Shown one piece after another: positions 47,805 through 59,838 of a stretch of 64,000 nucleotides of DNA. The translations under genes were made by a program, and so were the position numbers. The DNA comes from Archivesica marissinica. Lineage: Eukaryota; Mollusca; Bivalvia; Venerida; Vesicomyidae. Where the stretch lies: the NCBI GenBank assembly GCA_014843695.1, contig CM026404.1:2754394-2818393 (forward strand). The letters run 5' to 3'. Position 1 is the first letter of the stretch, and each line of letters begins with the position of its first letter. Below the pieces are notes generated by a model. It had not been told where the DNA came from. It was given only the letters and a program-made list of their open reading frames with translations, and searched no databases.

Positions 47805-48275
47805 CGGATAACCAAATATGTGATATGTGTATGCCTCCCATGTTCTGTATACTGTATGTTTATGCCTCCCATGTTCTGTATACTGTATTTGTATGTCTCC
47901 CATGTTCTGTCTACTGTATTTGTTGATTGCATTGCCAATAAAGTGACATGTGTATGCCTCCCATATTCTGTCTACTGTATTTGTTGATTGCCTTGCCAAT
48001 AATGTGACATGGGTATACCTCCCATGTTCTGTATACTGTATTTGTTGATTGCCTTGCCAATAATGTGACATGTGTATGCCTCCCATGTTCTGTATACTGT
48101 ATTTGTATGCCTCCCATGTTCTGTATACTGTATTTGTTGATTGCCTTGCCAATAATGTGACATGTGTATGCCTCCCATGTTCTGTATACTGTATTTGTTG
48201 ATTGCCTTGCCAATAATGTGACATGGGTATGTCTCACATGTTCTGTATACTGCATGTGTTGAGTGCCTTGCCAAT
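47805..48275. repeat. ~61-bp minisatellite (~8 copies)
   Basis: The unit is TTGTTGATTGCCTTGCCAAT plus AATGTGACATGTGTATGCCT and CCCATGTTCTGTATACTGTA. Shortened units lacking the first part occur at both ends. Confidence 0.9.
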
Positions 48276-48407
48276 AATGGACAAGGAAAACCTTCAAGAT
48301 CAGCCGCTGTAACATGTTGTCAGAAATTGTTAAGAAAATAAAGCAAATCTTTTTTATTATTTTACTTTGGCCATGGACAGGAATATTCAAATATATTCGT
48401 TGCCATC

Positions 48408-48842
48408 CCTGAAGCATAGTAATCTAGGTAGGTTCAGGAGGTGTTGCCATCCCTGAAGCATAGTAATCTGGGTAGGTTCAGGAGGTGTTGCCATCCCTGA
48501 AGCATAGTAATCTGGGTAGGTTCAGGAGGTGTTGCCATCCCTGAAGCATAGTAATCTGGGTAGGTTCAGGAGGTGTTGCCATCCCTGAAGCATAGTAATC
48601 TGGGTAGGTTCAGGAGGTGTTGCCATCCCTGAAGCATAGTAATCTGGGTAGGTTCAGGAGGTGTTGCCATCCCTGAAGCATAGTAATCTGGGTAGGTTCA
48701 GGAGGTGTTGCCATCCCTGAAGCATAGTAATCTGGGTAGGTTCAGGAGGTGTTGCCATCCCTGAAGCATAGTAATCTGGGTAGGTTCAGGAGGTGTTGCC
48801 ATCCCTGAAGCATAGTAATCTGGGTAGGTTCAGGAGGTGTTG
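48408..48842. repeat. 44-bp minisatellite (10 copies, almost identical)
   Basis: The unit is GTTGCCATCCCTGAAGCATA plus GTAATCTGGGTAGGTTCAGG and AGGT. Only the first copy differs (CTAGG for CTGGG), suggesting very recent expansion. Confidence 0.95.
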
Positions 48843-48942
48843 CCTATACTGGTTGCCATTGGTGATGATAAATAACATTATTAATAATTTGTTTCTTTTG
48901 TACAACAAAAAAGACATATCCTTATAAAAGATTAATAAAATG

Positions 48943-50915
48943 GCAAATCATATATTGTTGTTGATGTTTGTGAACTGTTACATGGCAAATCATATATTGT
49001 TGTTGATGTTTGTGAACTGTACATGGCAAATCATATATTGTTGTTGATGTTTGTGGGCCATACATGGCAAATCATATATTGTTGTTGTTGTTTGTGAACT
49101 GTACATGGCAAATCATATATTGTTGTTGATGTTTGTGAACTGTACATGGCAAATCATATATTGTTGTTGATGTTTGTGAACTGTACATGGCAAATCATAT
49201 ATTGTTGTTGATGTTTGTGAACTGTACATGGCAAATCATATATTGTTGTTGATGTTTGTGAACTGTACATGGCAAATCATATATTGTTGTTGATGTTTGT
49301 GAACTGTACATGGCAAATCATATATTGTTGTTGATGTTTGTGAACTGTACATGGCAAATCATATATTGTTGTTGATGTTTGTGAACTGTACATGGCAAAT
49401 CATATATTGTTGTTGATGTTTGTGAACTGTACATGGCAAATCATATATTGTTGTTGATGTTTGTGAACTGTACATGGCAAATCATATATTGTTGTTGATG
49501 TTTGTGAACTGTACATGGCAAATCATATATTGTTGTTGATGTTTGTGAACTGTACATGGCAAATCATATATTGTTGTTGATATTTGTGAACTGTACATGG
49601 CAAATCATATATTGTTGTTGTTTATGAGTCGTACATGGCAAATCATATATTGTTGTTGATGTTTGTGAACTGTACATGGCAAATCATATATTGTTGTTGT
49701 TTATGAGTCGTACATGGCAAATCATATATTGTTGTTGATATTTGTGAGCCGTACATGGCAAATCATATATTGTTGTTGTTTATGAGTCGTACATGGCAAA
49801 TCATATATTGTTGTTGATGTTTGTGGGCCGTACATGGCAAATCATATATTGTTGTTGATGTTTGTGAACTGTACATGGCAAATCATATATTGTTGTTGAT
49901 GTTTGTGAACTGTACATGGCAAATCATATATTGTTGTTGATGTTTATGAGTCATACATGGCAAATCATATATTGTTGTTGTTGTTGTTTGTGTGTCATAC
50001 ATGGCAAATCATATATTGTTGTTGTTGTTTGTGTGTCATACATGGCAAATCATATATTGTTGTTGTTGTTTGTGTGTACCTGGCAAATCATATATTGTTG
50101 TTGATATTTGTGAACTGTACATGGCAAATCATATATTGTTGTTGATGTTTGTGAACTGTACATGGCAAATCATATATTGTTGTTGATGTTTGTGAACTGT
50201 ACATGGCAAATCATATATTGTTGTTGATGTTTATGAGTCGTGCATGGCAAATCATATATTGTTGTTGATGTTTGTGAACTGTACATGGCAAATCATATAT
50301 TGTTGTTGATGTTTGTGTGTCATACATGGCAAATCATATATTGTTGTTGTTGTTGTTTGTGTGTACATGGCAAATCATATATTGTTGTTGATGTTTGTGA
50401 ACTGTACATGGCAAATCATATATTGTTGTTGTTGTTTGTGTGTCATACATGGCAAATCATATATTGTTGTTGATGTTTGTGAACTGTACATAGCAAATCA
50501 TATATTGTTGTTGTTGTTTGTGTGTACATGGCAAATCATATATTGTTGTTGTTGTTTGTGTGTACATGGCAAATCATATATTGGTGTTGATGTTTGTGAT
50601 CTGTACATGGCAAATCATATATTGTTGTTGATGTTTGTGGGTCGTACATGGCAAATCATATATTGGTGTTGATGTTTGTGTGTACATGGCAAATCATATA
50701 TTGTTGTTGTTGTTTGTGTGTACATGGCAAATCATATATTGTTGTTGATGTTTGTGGGTCGTACATGGCAAATCATATATTGTTGTTGATGTTTGTGGGT
50801 CGTACATGGCAAATCATATATTGGTGTTGATGTTTGTGGGTCGTACATGGCAAATCATATATTGTTGTTGATGTTTGTGGGTCGTACATGGCAAATCATA
50901 TATTGTTGTTGATGT
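48943..50915. repeat. 41-bp minisatellite (~48 copies)
   Basis: The unit is ACATGGCAAATCATATATTG plus TTGTTGATGTTTGTGAACTG and T. Variation is concentrated in the TTGTTG count and the CTGT, TCGT or CCGT end. It stops about 30 bases before the acceptor of RAB3GAP2 exon e. Confidence 0.95.
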
Positions 50916-50946
50916 TTTGTCTGACATGTTCCACATTTATTTGCAG

Positions 50947-51036
50947 GGGAAGCATGCAATATTTCAGGAACTACATGCCCACCCACTGCTGCCCACACAC
51001 AATGTGGATACTTCCATCACTGCTCAGAGAAAACAG
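50947..51036 (+). CDS. RAB3GAP2: RAB3GAP2-like exon e
   Basis: A 90-base phase-0 exon with acceptor TTATTTGCAG and donor AAACAG|GTACGC. It encodes GKHAIFQELHAHPLLPTHNV and ends TAQRKQ, which aligns with the segment after SLFDSK in the vertebrate proteins. The 41-bp array ends about 30 bases upstream of the acceptor, and a head-less SINE lies about 75 bases downstream of the donor. Confidence 0.85.
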
Positions 51037-51112
51037 GTACGCTTTCCATCATATTGTATTTGGAACTAAGTGTTGGTTAGTGCCGTATCCAATAAGAACA
51101 ATTATCACGTGT

Positions 51113-51316
51113 GTTTTTTACGTTTATTTATCGTCGCTACCGGTTGCCCATATGAGCGAAGCCTTCTGAAGAGGTTAGTCATTTTAGATTTTTGGAGGAT
51201 AGTGCAATGATACAGACAGAGACCCATTCCAGAGTCTCCTCTGGTTCTTTTACATGCACAGTGTAAAGCACCGACACGAGACCTCGGTTTAACATCCCAT
51301 CTGAAAGACTGTTAAA
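51113..51316 (-). mobile_element. SINE lacking its tRNA head
   Basis: The same family as 15630-15901 but it stops after CATCTGAAAGACTGTTAA, so the tRNA-like head is missing. Confidence 0.75.
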
Positions 51317-51417
51317 CAATTATCACGAACATGTTTGTAGTGAAGTAACTGTTACAACAAACTAAAACCATGGCCAAACTCCTTCAATAATGCCCACGTC
51401 ATCCAAATAACAAATAA

Positions 51418-52856
51418 GGCTGTCAGTGATAAGACTGTCGGTGATAAGGCTGTCGGTGATAAGGCTGTCGGTGATAAGGCTGTTGGTGATAAGGCTGTCG
51501 GTGATAAGGCTGTCGGTGATAAGGCTGTTGGTGATAAGGCTGTCAGTGATAAGACTGTCGGTGATAAGACTGTCGGTGATAAGGCTGTCGGTGATAAGAC
51601 TGTCGGTGATAAGGCTGTCGGTGATAAGGCTGTTGGTGATAAGGCTGTCAGTGATAAGACTGTCGGTGATAAGGCTGTCGGTGATAAGGCTGTTGGTGAT
51701 AAGGCTGTTGGTGATAAGGCTGTCAGTGATAAGACTGTCGGTGATAAGGCTGTCAGTGATAAGGCTGTCAGTGATAAGGCTGTCAGTGATAAGGCTGTCA
51801 GTGATAAGACTGTCGGTGATAAGACTGTCGGTGATAAGGCTGTCGGTGATAAGGCTGTCAGTGATAAGGCTGTTGGTGATAAGGCTGTCGGTGATAAGGC
51901 TGTCGGTGATAAGGCTGTTGGTGATAAGGGTGTCAGTGATAAGACTGTCGGTGATAAGGCTGTCGGTGATAAGGCTGTTGGTGATAAGGCTGTTGGTGAT
52001 AAGGCTGTCAGTGATAAGACTGTCGGTGATAAGGCTGTCGGTGATAAGACTGTCGGTGATAAGGCTGTCGGTGATAAGGCTGTTGGTGATAAGGCTGTCA
52101 GTGATAAGACTGTCGGTGATAAGGCTGTCGGTGATAAGGCTGTTGGTGATAAGGCTGTTGGTGATAAGGCTGTCAGTGATAAGACTGTCGGTGATAAGGC
52201 TGTCAGTGATAAGGCTGTCAGTGATAAGGCTGTCAGTGATAAGGCTGTCAGTGATAAGACTGTCGGTGATAAGACTGTCGGTGATAAGGCTGTCGGTGAT
52301 AAGGCTGTCAGTGATAAGGCTGTCGGTGATAAGACTGTTGGTGATAAGGCTGTCTGTGATAAGGATGTTGGTGATAGGGCTGTTGGTGATAAGGCTGCCG
52401 GTGATAAGGCTGTCGGTGATAAGGCTGTCGATGATAAGGCTGTCGGTGATAAGGCTATCGATGATAAGGCTGTTGGTGATCAGGCTGTCAGTGATAAGGC
52501 TGTCGATGATAAGGCTGTTGGTGATAAGGCTGTCGATGATAAGGCTGTTCGTGATAAGGCTGTCGGTGATAAGGCTGTTGGTGATAAGGCTGTCGGTGAT
52601 AAGGCTGTCGATGATAAGGCTGTTGGTGATAAGACTGTTGGTGATAAGACTGTCGGTGATAAGTCTGTCGGTGATAAGGCTGTCGGTGATAAGGCTGTTG
52701 GTGATAAGGCTGTCGGTGATAAGGCTGTTGGTGATAAGGCTGTCAGTGATAAGGCTGTTGGTGATAAGGCTGTTGGTGATAAGGCTGTCAGTGATAAGGC
52801 TGTTGGTGATAAGGCTGTTGGTGATAAGGCTGTCGGTGATAAGGCTGTTGGTGATA
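51418..52856. repeat. 15-bp minisatellite (~96 copies) with higher-order structure
   Basis: The unit is GTGATAAGGCTGTCG. The order of the CAG, CGG and TGG variants is repeated: the series from about 51640 to 51860 recurs about 420 bases later (52060-52280). Open frames (VIRLS units) are a period artefact. Confidence 0.95.
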
Positions 52857-52865
52857 TGTAATGTG

Positions 52866-55800
52866 ATATGGTATTAAGTGTATAGGAAGGTATAGTACTG
52901 TAAATATGGTATTAAGTGTATAGGAAGATATAGTACTGTAAATATGGTATTAAGTGTATAGGAAGATATAGTTGTAAATATGGTATTAAGTGTATAGGAA
53001 GATATAGTACTGTAAATATGGTATTAAGTGTATAGGAAGATATAGTACTGTAAATATGGTATTAAGTGTATAGGAAGGTATAGTACTGTAAATATGGTAT
53101 TAAGTGTATAGGAAGATATAGTACTGTAAATATGGTATTAAGTGTATAGGAAGATATAGTACTGTAAATATGGTATTAAGTGTATAGGAAGATATAGTAC
53201 TGTAAATATGGTATTAAGTGTATAGGAAGATATAGTACTGTAAATATGGTATTAAGTGTATAGGAAGATATAGTACTGTAAATATGGTATTAAGTGTATA
53301 GGAAGATATAGTACTGTAAATATGGTATTAAGTGTATAGGAAGGTATAGTACTGTAAATATGGTATTAAGTGTATAGGAAGATATAGTACTGTAAATATG
53401 GTATTAAGTGTATAGGAAGATATAGTACTGTAAATATGGTATTAAGTGTATAGGAAGATATAGTACTGTAAATATGGTATTAAGTGTATAGGAAGATATA
53501 GTACTGTAAATATGGTATTAAGTGTATAGGAAGATATAGTACTGTAAATATGGTATAAGTGTATAGGAAGATATAGTACTGTAAATATGGTAGTAAGTGT
53601 ATAGGAAGATATAGTACTGTAAATATGGTATAAGTGTATAGGAAGATATAGTACTGTAAATATGGTATTAAGTGTATAGGAAGATATAGTACTGTAAATA
53701 TGGTATTAAGTGTATAGGAAGATATAGTACTGTAAATATGGTATTAAGTGTATAGGAAGATATAGTACTGTAAATATGGTATTAAGTGTATAGGAAGATA
53801 TAGTACTGTAAATATGGTATTAAGTGTATAGGAAGATATAGTACTGTAAATATGGTATTAAGTGTATAGGAAGATATAGTACTGTAAATATGGTATTAAG
53901 TGTATAGGAAGATATAGTACTGTAAATATGGTATTAAGTGTATAGGAAGATATAGTACTGTAAATATGGTATTAAGTGTATAGGAAGATATAGTACTGTA
54001 AATATGGTATTAAGTGTATAGGAAGATATAGTACTGTAAATATGGTATTAAGTGTATAGGAAGATATAGTACTGTAAATATGGTATTAAGTGTATAGGAA
54101 GATATAGTACTGTAAATATGGTATTAAGTGTATAGGAAGATATAGTACTGTAAATATGGTATTAAGTGTATAGGAAGATATAGTACTGTAAATATGGTAT
54201 TAAGTGTATAGGAAGATATAGTACTGTAAATATGGTATTAAGTGTATAGGAAGGTATAGTACTGTAAATATGGTATTAAGTGTATAGGAAGATATAGTAC
54301 TGTAAATATGGTATTAAGTGTATAGGAAGATATAGTACTGTAAATATGGTATTAAGTGTATAGGAAGATATAGTACTGTAAATATGGTATTAAGTGTATA
54401 GGAAGATATAGTACTGTAAATATGGTATTAAGTGTATAGGAAGATATAGTACTGTAAATATGGTATTAAGTGTATAGGAAGATATAGTACTGTAAATATG
54501 GTATTAAGTGTATAGGAAGATATAGTACTGTAAATATGGTATTAAGTGTATAGGAAGATATAGTACTGTAAATATGGTATTAAGTGTATAGGAAGATATA
54601 GTACTGTAAATATGGTATTAAGTGTATAGGAAGATATAGTACTGTAAATATGGTATTAAGTGTATAGGAAGATATAGTACTGTAAATATGGTATTAAGTG
54701 TATAGGAAGATATAGTACTGTAAATATGGTATTAAGTGTATAGGAAGATATAGTACTGTAAATATGGTATTAAGTGTATAGGAAGATATAGTACTGTAAA
54801 TATGGTATTAAGTGTATAGGAAGATATAGTACTGTAAATATGGTAGTAAGTGTATAGGAAGATATAGTACTGTAAATATGGTATTAAGTGTATAGGAAGA
54901 TATAGTACTGTAAATATGGTATTAAGTGTATAGGAAGATATAGTACTGTAAATATGGTATTAAGTGTATAGGAAGATATAGTACTGTAAATATGGTATTA
55001 AGTGTATAGGAAGATATAGTACTGTAAATATGGTATTAAGTGTATAGGAAGATATAGTACTGTAAATATGGTATTAAGTGTATAGGAAGATATAGTACTG
55101 TAAATATGGTATTAAGTGTATAGGAAGATATAGTACTGTAAATATGGTATTAAGTGTATAGGAAGATATAGTACTGTAAATATGGTATTAAGTGTATAGG
55201 AAGATATAGTACTGTAAATATGGTATTAAGTGTATAGGAAGATATAGTACTGTAAATATGGTATTAAGTGTATAGGAAGATATAGTACTGTAAATATGGT
55301 ATTAAGTGTATAGGAAGATATAGTACTGTAAATATGGTATTAAGTGTATAGGAAGATATAGTACTGTAAATATGGTATTAAGTGTATAGGAAGATATAGT
55401 ACTGTAAATATGGTATTAAGTGTATAGGAAGATATAGTACTGTAAATATGGTATTAAGTGTATAGGAAGATATAGTACTGTAAATATGGTATTAAGTGTA
55501 TAGGAAGATATAGTACTGTAAATATGGTATTAAGTGTATAGGAAGGTATAGTACTGTAAATATGGTATTAAGTGTATAGGAAGATATAGTACTGTAAATA
55601 TGGTATTAAGTGTATAGGAAGATATAGTACTGTAAATATGGTATTAAGTGTATAGGAAGATATAGTACTGTAAATATGGTATTGAGTGTATAGGAAGATA
55701 TAGTACTGTAAATATGGTATTAAGTGTATAGGAAGATATAGTACTGTAAATATGGTATTAAGTGTATAGGAAGATATAGTACTGTAAATATGGTATTAAG

Positions 55801-56238
55801 TGTATAGGAAGATATAGTTGTAAATATGGTATTAAGTGTATAGGAAGATATAGTACTGTAAATATGGTATTAAGTGTATAGGAAGATATAGTACTGTAAA
55901 TATGGTATTACGTGTATAGGAAGATATAGTACTTTAAATATGGTATTAAGTGTATAGGAAGATATAGTACTGTAAATATGGTATTACGTGTATAGGAAGA
56001 TATAGTACTGTAAATATGGTATTAAGTGTATAGGAAGATATAGTACTGTAAATATGGTATTAAGTGTATAGGATGGTATAGAACTGTAAATATGGTATTG
56101 AGTGTATAGGAAGATATAGTACTGTACATATGGTATTAAGTGTATAGGAAGATATAGTACTGTAAATATGGTATTAATTGTATAGGAAGGTATAGTACTG
56201 TAAATGTGGTATTGAGTGTATAGGAAGATATAGTTGTA
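52866..56238. repeat. 38-bp minisatellite, very homogeneous (~88 copies)
   Basis: The unit is TATGGTATTAAGTGTATAGG plus AAGATATAGTACTGTAAA. The middle 2.5 kb has almost no variants; changes cluster in the last 400 bases. It ends about 20 bases before the acceptor of RAB3GAP2 exon f. Confidence 0.97.
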
Positions 56239-56259
56239 AATATTATTTTCACTTGTCAG

Positions 56260-56499
56260 TTTCTCACACGTGTTATAAGTCTATCGGTGATGAAGATGCG
56301 AGAGATGTGTCCCACATCAGAAGACACGGAGGCAACACCCCTACCAACTAATATGAACCGACTACGTACAACTGAGGCTGGACGGTGGCCCGAACTTGTC
56401 GTGCAGTTAGCCGAGGAGTTTGGCATTGACCTTGACTTCATTAAGAGACATCACGTGTGTACGCTGTACTCAGCAGGTTTTGATAGACTGGCTGAAGAG
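56260..56499 (+). CDS. RAB3GAP2: RAB3GAP2-like exon f
   Basis: A 240-base phase-0 exon of 80 codons, acceptor TTTTCACTTGTCAG and donor GAAGAG|GTAACT. It begins FLTRVISLSVMKM, has a polar linker (MCPTSEDTEATPLP), then WPELVVQLAEEFGID, KRHHVCTLYSAGFDRLAEE. The histidine/cysteine block HHVC.LY and the D.LAEE end are typical of the RAB3GAP2 C-terminal region. The homogeneous 38-bp array ends about 20 bases upstream of the acceptor. Confidence 0.9.
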
Positions 56500-56694
56500 G
56501 TAACTTACATTTGTTTTGTTAGTTTACTTTTTTCACCACATCTCAAAGGCTACATTTTTAAAGAAAATTTGAAAAATCTGGCTAAGTGACTCGGTCAAAT
56601 TAACTCTTTGCATGTTGCGTAATATAAAGGTTATCTATCAAGCAAACAGACGACTATTTATTAATGTGTTTTTCTAATGTAACTGAAAGCTCTT

Positions 56695-57258
56695 GCGTAG
56701 CAGTAAAATACAGCTTGTGTATTGAGAATTCATATAGGTCATAAACACTGCTTGCAAGATACAGCTTGTGTATTGAGAATTGATATAGGTCATAAACACT
56801 GCTTGCAAGATACAGCTTTGTGTATTGAGAATTGATATAGGACATAAACACTGCTTGCAAGATACAGCTTGTGTATTGAGAATTCATATAGGTCATAAAC
56901 ACTGCTTGCAAGATACAGCTTGTGTATTGAGAATTTATATAGGTCATAAACACTGCTTGCAAGATACAGCTTGTGTATTGAGAATTTATATAGGTCATAA
57001 ACACTACTTGCAAGATACAGCTTGTGTATTGAGAATTGATATAGGACATAAACACTGCTTGCAAGATACAGCTTGTGTATTGAGAATTGATATAGGTCAT
57101 AAACACTGCTTGCAAGATACAGCTTGTGTATTGAGAATTGATATAGGACATAAACACTGCTTGCAAGATACAGCTTGTGTATTGAGAATTGATATAGGAC
57201 ATAAACACTGCTTGCAAGATACAGCTTGTGTATTGAGAATTCATATAGGTCATAAACT
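56695..57258. repeat. 49-bp minisatellite (~11 copies)
   Basis: The unit is AGGTCATAAACACTGCTTGC plus AAGATACAGCTTGTGTATTG and AGAATTGAT. The part GGTCATAAACACTGCTTGC resembles GCTCATAAACTTTGCTTGC inside RAB3GAP2 exon g (57482-57500), so the array may derive from exon g DNA. Confidence 0.9.
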
Positions 57259-57269
57259 TCACTTATTTG

Positions 57270-57413
57270 TTGTCTGTATGCACCTTTCATTCCTGGTATT
57301 ATTGATGGTAAATGACCGTGATATGTTGGAACATCAGTCTCTAATTGTTGTAAGTGAACGACTAGGTCATAAGCTTCACTTGTTTGTTGTCTGTATGCAC
57401 CTTTCCATTGCAG
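57270..57413 (+). pseudogene. Decayed duplicate of the RAB3GAP2-like exon g 5' half
   Basis: The segment reads VLLMVNDRDMLEHQSLIVVS then ERLGHKLHL, closely parallel to VLLTVNDRDSLGQQ and QRVAHKLCL in the real exon. The upstream polypyrimidine stretch (TTGTCTGTATGCACCTTTC) is duplicated too, but the acceptor AG has become TG, so it is probably not spliced. The duplicated unit is about 115 bases. Confidence 0.8.
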
Positions 57414-57572
57414 GTGTTATTGACAGTTAACGACCGAGACTCGTTGGGGCAGCAGCTTCTGACTATAGTTGGCCAGCGCGTTGCTCATAAACTTTGCTTG
57501 CTGGAGGCACAGATAGTTGTTGAACTCATGTCAAATGTGAATCCTGCTCTGTCAACATGGCTGAAATCTACT
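57414..57572 (+). CDS. RAB3GAP2: RAB3GAP2-like exon g
   Basis: A 159-base phase-0 exon of 53 codons, acceptor TTTCCATTGCAG and donor TCTACT|GTGAGT. It reads VLLTVNDRDSLGQQLLTIVG, QRVAHKLCLLEAQ, and ends NPALSTWLKST. GQR.AHKL and STWLK match the vertebrate protein. A diverged copy of the acceptor and 5' half of this exon lies about 115 bases upstream. Confidence 0.9.
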
Positions 57573-57830
57573 GTGAGTCTCTGGTGCAGCAGTCAGTTGT
57601 AATCCAGGCATTTATTGAACTGTTCAGCATTGGGACATTTAACTTCCCTTTCAGCCATCTTTTGGAATAGCACCGATACAAGCACCCTACAGTCTGGGCG
57701 AGAAATTGCTGTTAACTTCCAAGCTAATTGCTGTTAACTTCCAAGCTAATTGCTGTTAACTTCCAAGCTAATTGCTGTTAACTTCCAAGCTAATTTTAGC
57801 ACAGAGTAAAATACCCAGCTCTGTCTCTCT
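57573..57830. other. Intron with a 22-bp tandem repeat (4 copies)
   Basis: CTAATTGCTGTTAACTTCCAAG is repeated about four times from 57706 to 57794. Nothing else is recognised. Confidence 0.7.
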
Positions 57831-57844
57831 GGACAGCTGGATGA

Positions 57845-58290
57845 CAGAACCTCTGTCCTGAGCTTGCATGTCCTGGGACTGCTCGATGGCAGAACCTCTG
57901 TCCCAAGCTTGCATGTCCTGGGACTGCTCGATGGTAGAACCTCTGTTCCGAGCTTGCATGTCCTGGGACTGCTCGATGGTACAACCTCTGTCCCGAGCTT
58001 GCATGTCCTGGGACTGCTCGATGGTACAACCTCTGTCCCGAGCTTGCATGTCCTGGGACTGCTCGATGGTAGAACCTGTTCCGAGCTTGCATGTCCTGGG
58101 ACTGCTCGATGGTACAACCTCTGTCCCGAGCTTGCATGTCCTGGGACTGCTCGATGGCAGAAGCTTTGTTCCAAGCTTGCATGTCCTGGGACTGCTCGAT
58201 GGCAGAAGCTCTGTTCAGAGCTTGGATGTCCTGGGACTGGTCGATGGCAGAAGCTCTGTTCAGAGCTTGGATGCCCGGGACAGCTCGTTG
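57845..58290. repeat. 45-bp minisatellite (~10 copies)
   Basis: The unit is AGCTTGCATGTCCTGGGACT plus GCTCGATGGTACAACCTCTG and TCCCG. One unit is short (AGAACCTGTTCC), and the right copies are more diverged. Confidence 0.95.
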
Positions 58291-58500
58291 GCAGAAGCCT
58301 TGCAATTAAGCCTCACTGTCCCCAGTCATCCTTCCCTTCTACTTAGGAAGCCGGTTACAAGAGACTGACATATAATCAATCTGCTATATTGTAATGTTTT
58401 GGAAGTACATTTTCAGCATATGTAATTTATAGGGAAACCATTAAATATGTGTCTTGCAAATATTACCCAATCTGTAATATGATTGCACAGCCGGTTGAGC
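58291..58500. other. Unique intron sequence
   Basis: No feature recognised. Confidence 0.4.
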
Positions 58501-59655
58501 TCCACATGCTAACAACTAATTGATTGTCCAGCTGGCTGAGCTCCAAATGGTTTTGTGTAATTTATTGCATTGCCCAGTCGGTTGATCTCCACATTTTCCC
58601 TGTAATTGATTGTACAGCCTGTTACGGTCCACATGGTTTCTTGTAACATAAATATTGATTACACAGTCTACTGAGCTCCACATTGTTTGTTGTAATTGAT
58701 TACACAGTCTATTGAGCTCCACATTGTTTGCTGTAATTGATTACACAGTCTATTGAGCTCCACATTGTTTGCTGTAATTGATTACACAGTCAACTGAGCT
58801 CCACAATGTTTGCTGTAATTGATTACACAGTCTATTGAGCTCCACATTGTTTGTTGTAATTGATTACACAGTCTACTGAGCTCCACATTGTTTGTTGTAA
58901 TTGATTACACAGTCTACTGAGCTCCACATTGTTTGTTGTAATTGATTACACAGTCTATTGAGTTCCACATTGTTTGCTGTAATTGATTACACAGTCAACT
59001 GAGCTCCACAATGTTTGCTGTAATTGATTACACAGTCTACTGAGGCTAACTGAGCTCCACGTTGTTTGCTGTAATTGACTACACAGTCTACTGAGGCTAA
59101 CTGAGCTCCACATTGTTTGCTGTAATTGATTACACAGTCTACTGAGCTCCACGTTGTTTGCTGTAATTGATTACACAGTCTACTGAGGCTAACTGAGCTC
59201 CACATTGTTTGCTGAAATTGATTACACAGTCTACTGAGGCTAACTGAGCTCCATGTTGTTTGCTGTAATTGATTACACAGTCTACTGAGGCTAACTGAGC
59301 TCCATGTTGTTTGCTGTAATTGATTACACAGTCTACTGAGGCTAACTGAGCTCCATGTTGTTTGCTGTAATTGATTACACAGTCTACTGAGGCTAACTGA
59401 GCTCCATGTTGTTTGCTGTAATTGATTACACAGTCTACTGAGGCTAACTGAGCTCCATGTTGTTTGCTGTAATTGATTACACAGTCTACTGAGGCTAACT
59501 GAGCTCCATGTTGTTTGCTGTAATTGATTACACAGTCTACTGAGGCTAACTGAGCTCCATGTTGTTTGCTGTAATTGATTACACAGTCTACTGAGGCTAA
59601 CTGAGCTCCATGTTGTTTGCTGTAATTGATTACACAGTCTACTGAGGCTAAACTG
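58501..59655. repeat. 41-bp minisatellite that becomes 51-bp (~25 copies)
   Basis: The short unit GCTGTAATTGATTACACAGT, CTACTGAGCTCCACATTGTT gains an internal 10-base duplication (AGGCTAACTG) and becomes a 51-base unit from about 59030. The last nine units are almost identical, so the longer form expanded most recently. Confidence 0.95.
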
Positions 59656-59838
59656 AGCTCCACATGCTTTGGTATGATGATAGAGATGACTGATTGATAG
59701 TTTTATAATTTAATTTAAAAGCTTAATATAGTTTACACAGTTCAGAGGCATTATGGAATGTTCCACCTAATTTCTAGGAATTAGTTGCACTTTATACATT
59801 ACATATTTTTGTTTCAATGCAAGTTTTCTTTCCTTCAG

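Noticed and set aside
51426..52877. 483-residue open frame of VIRLS units
   Set aside because: 15-bp array artefact; no flanking exon structure and no domain.
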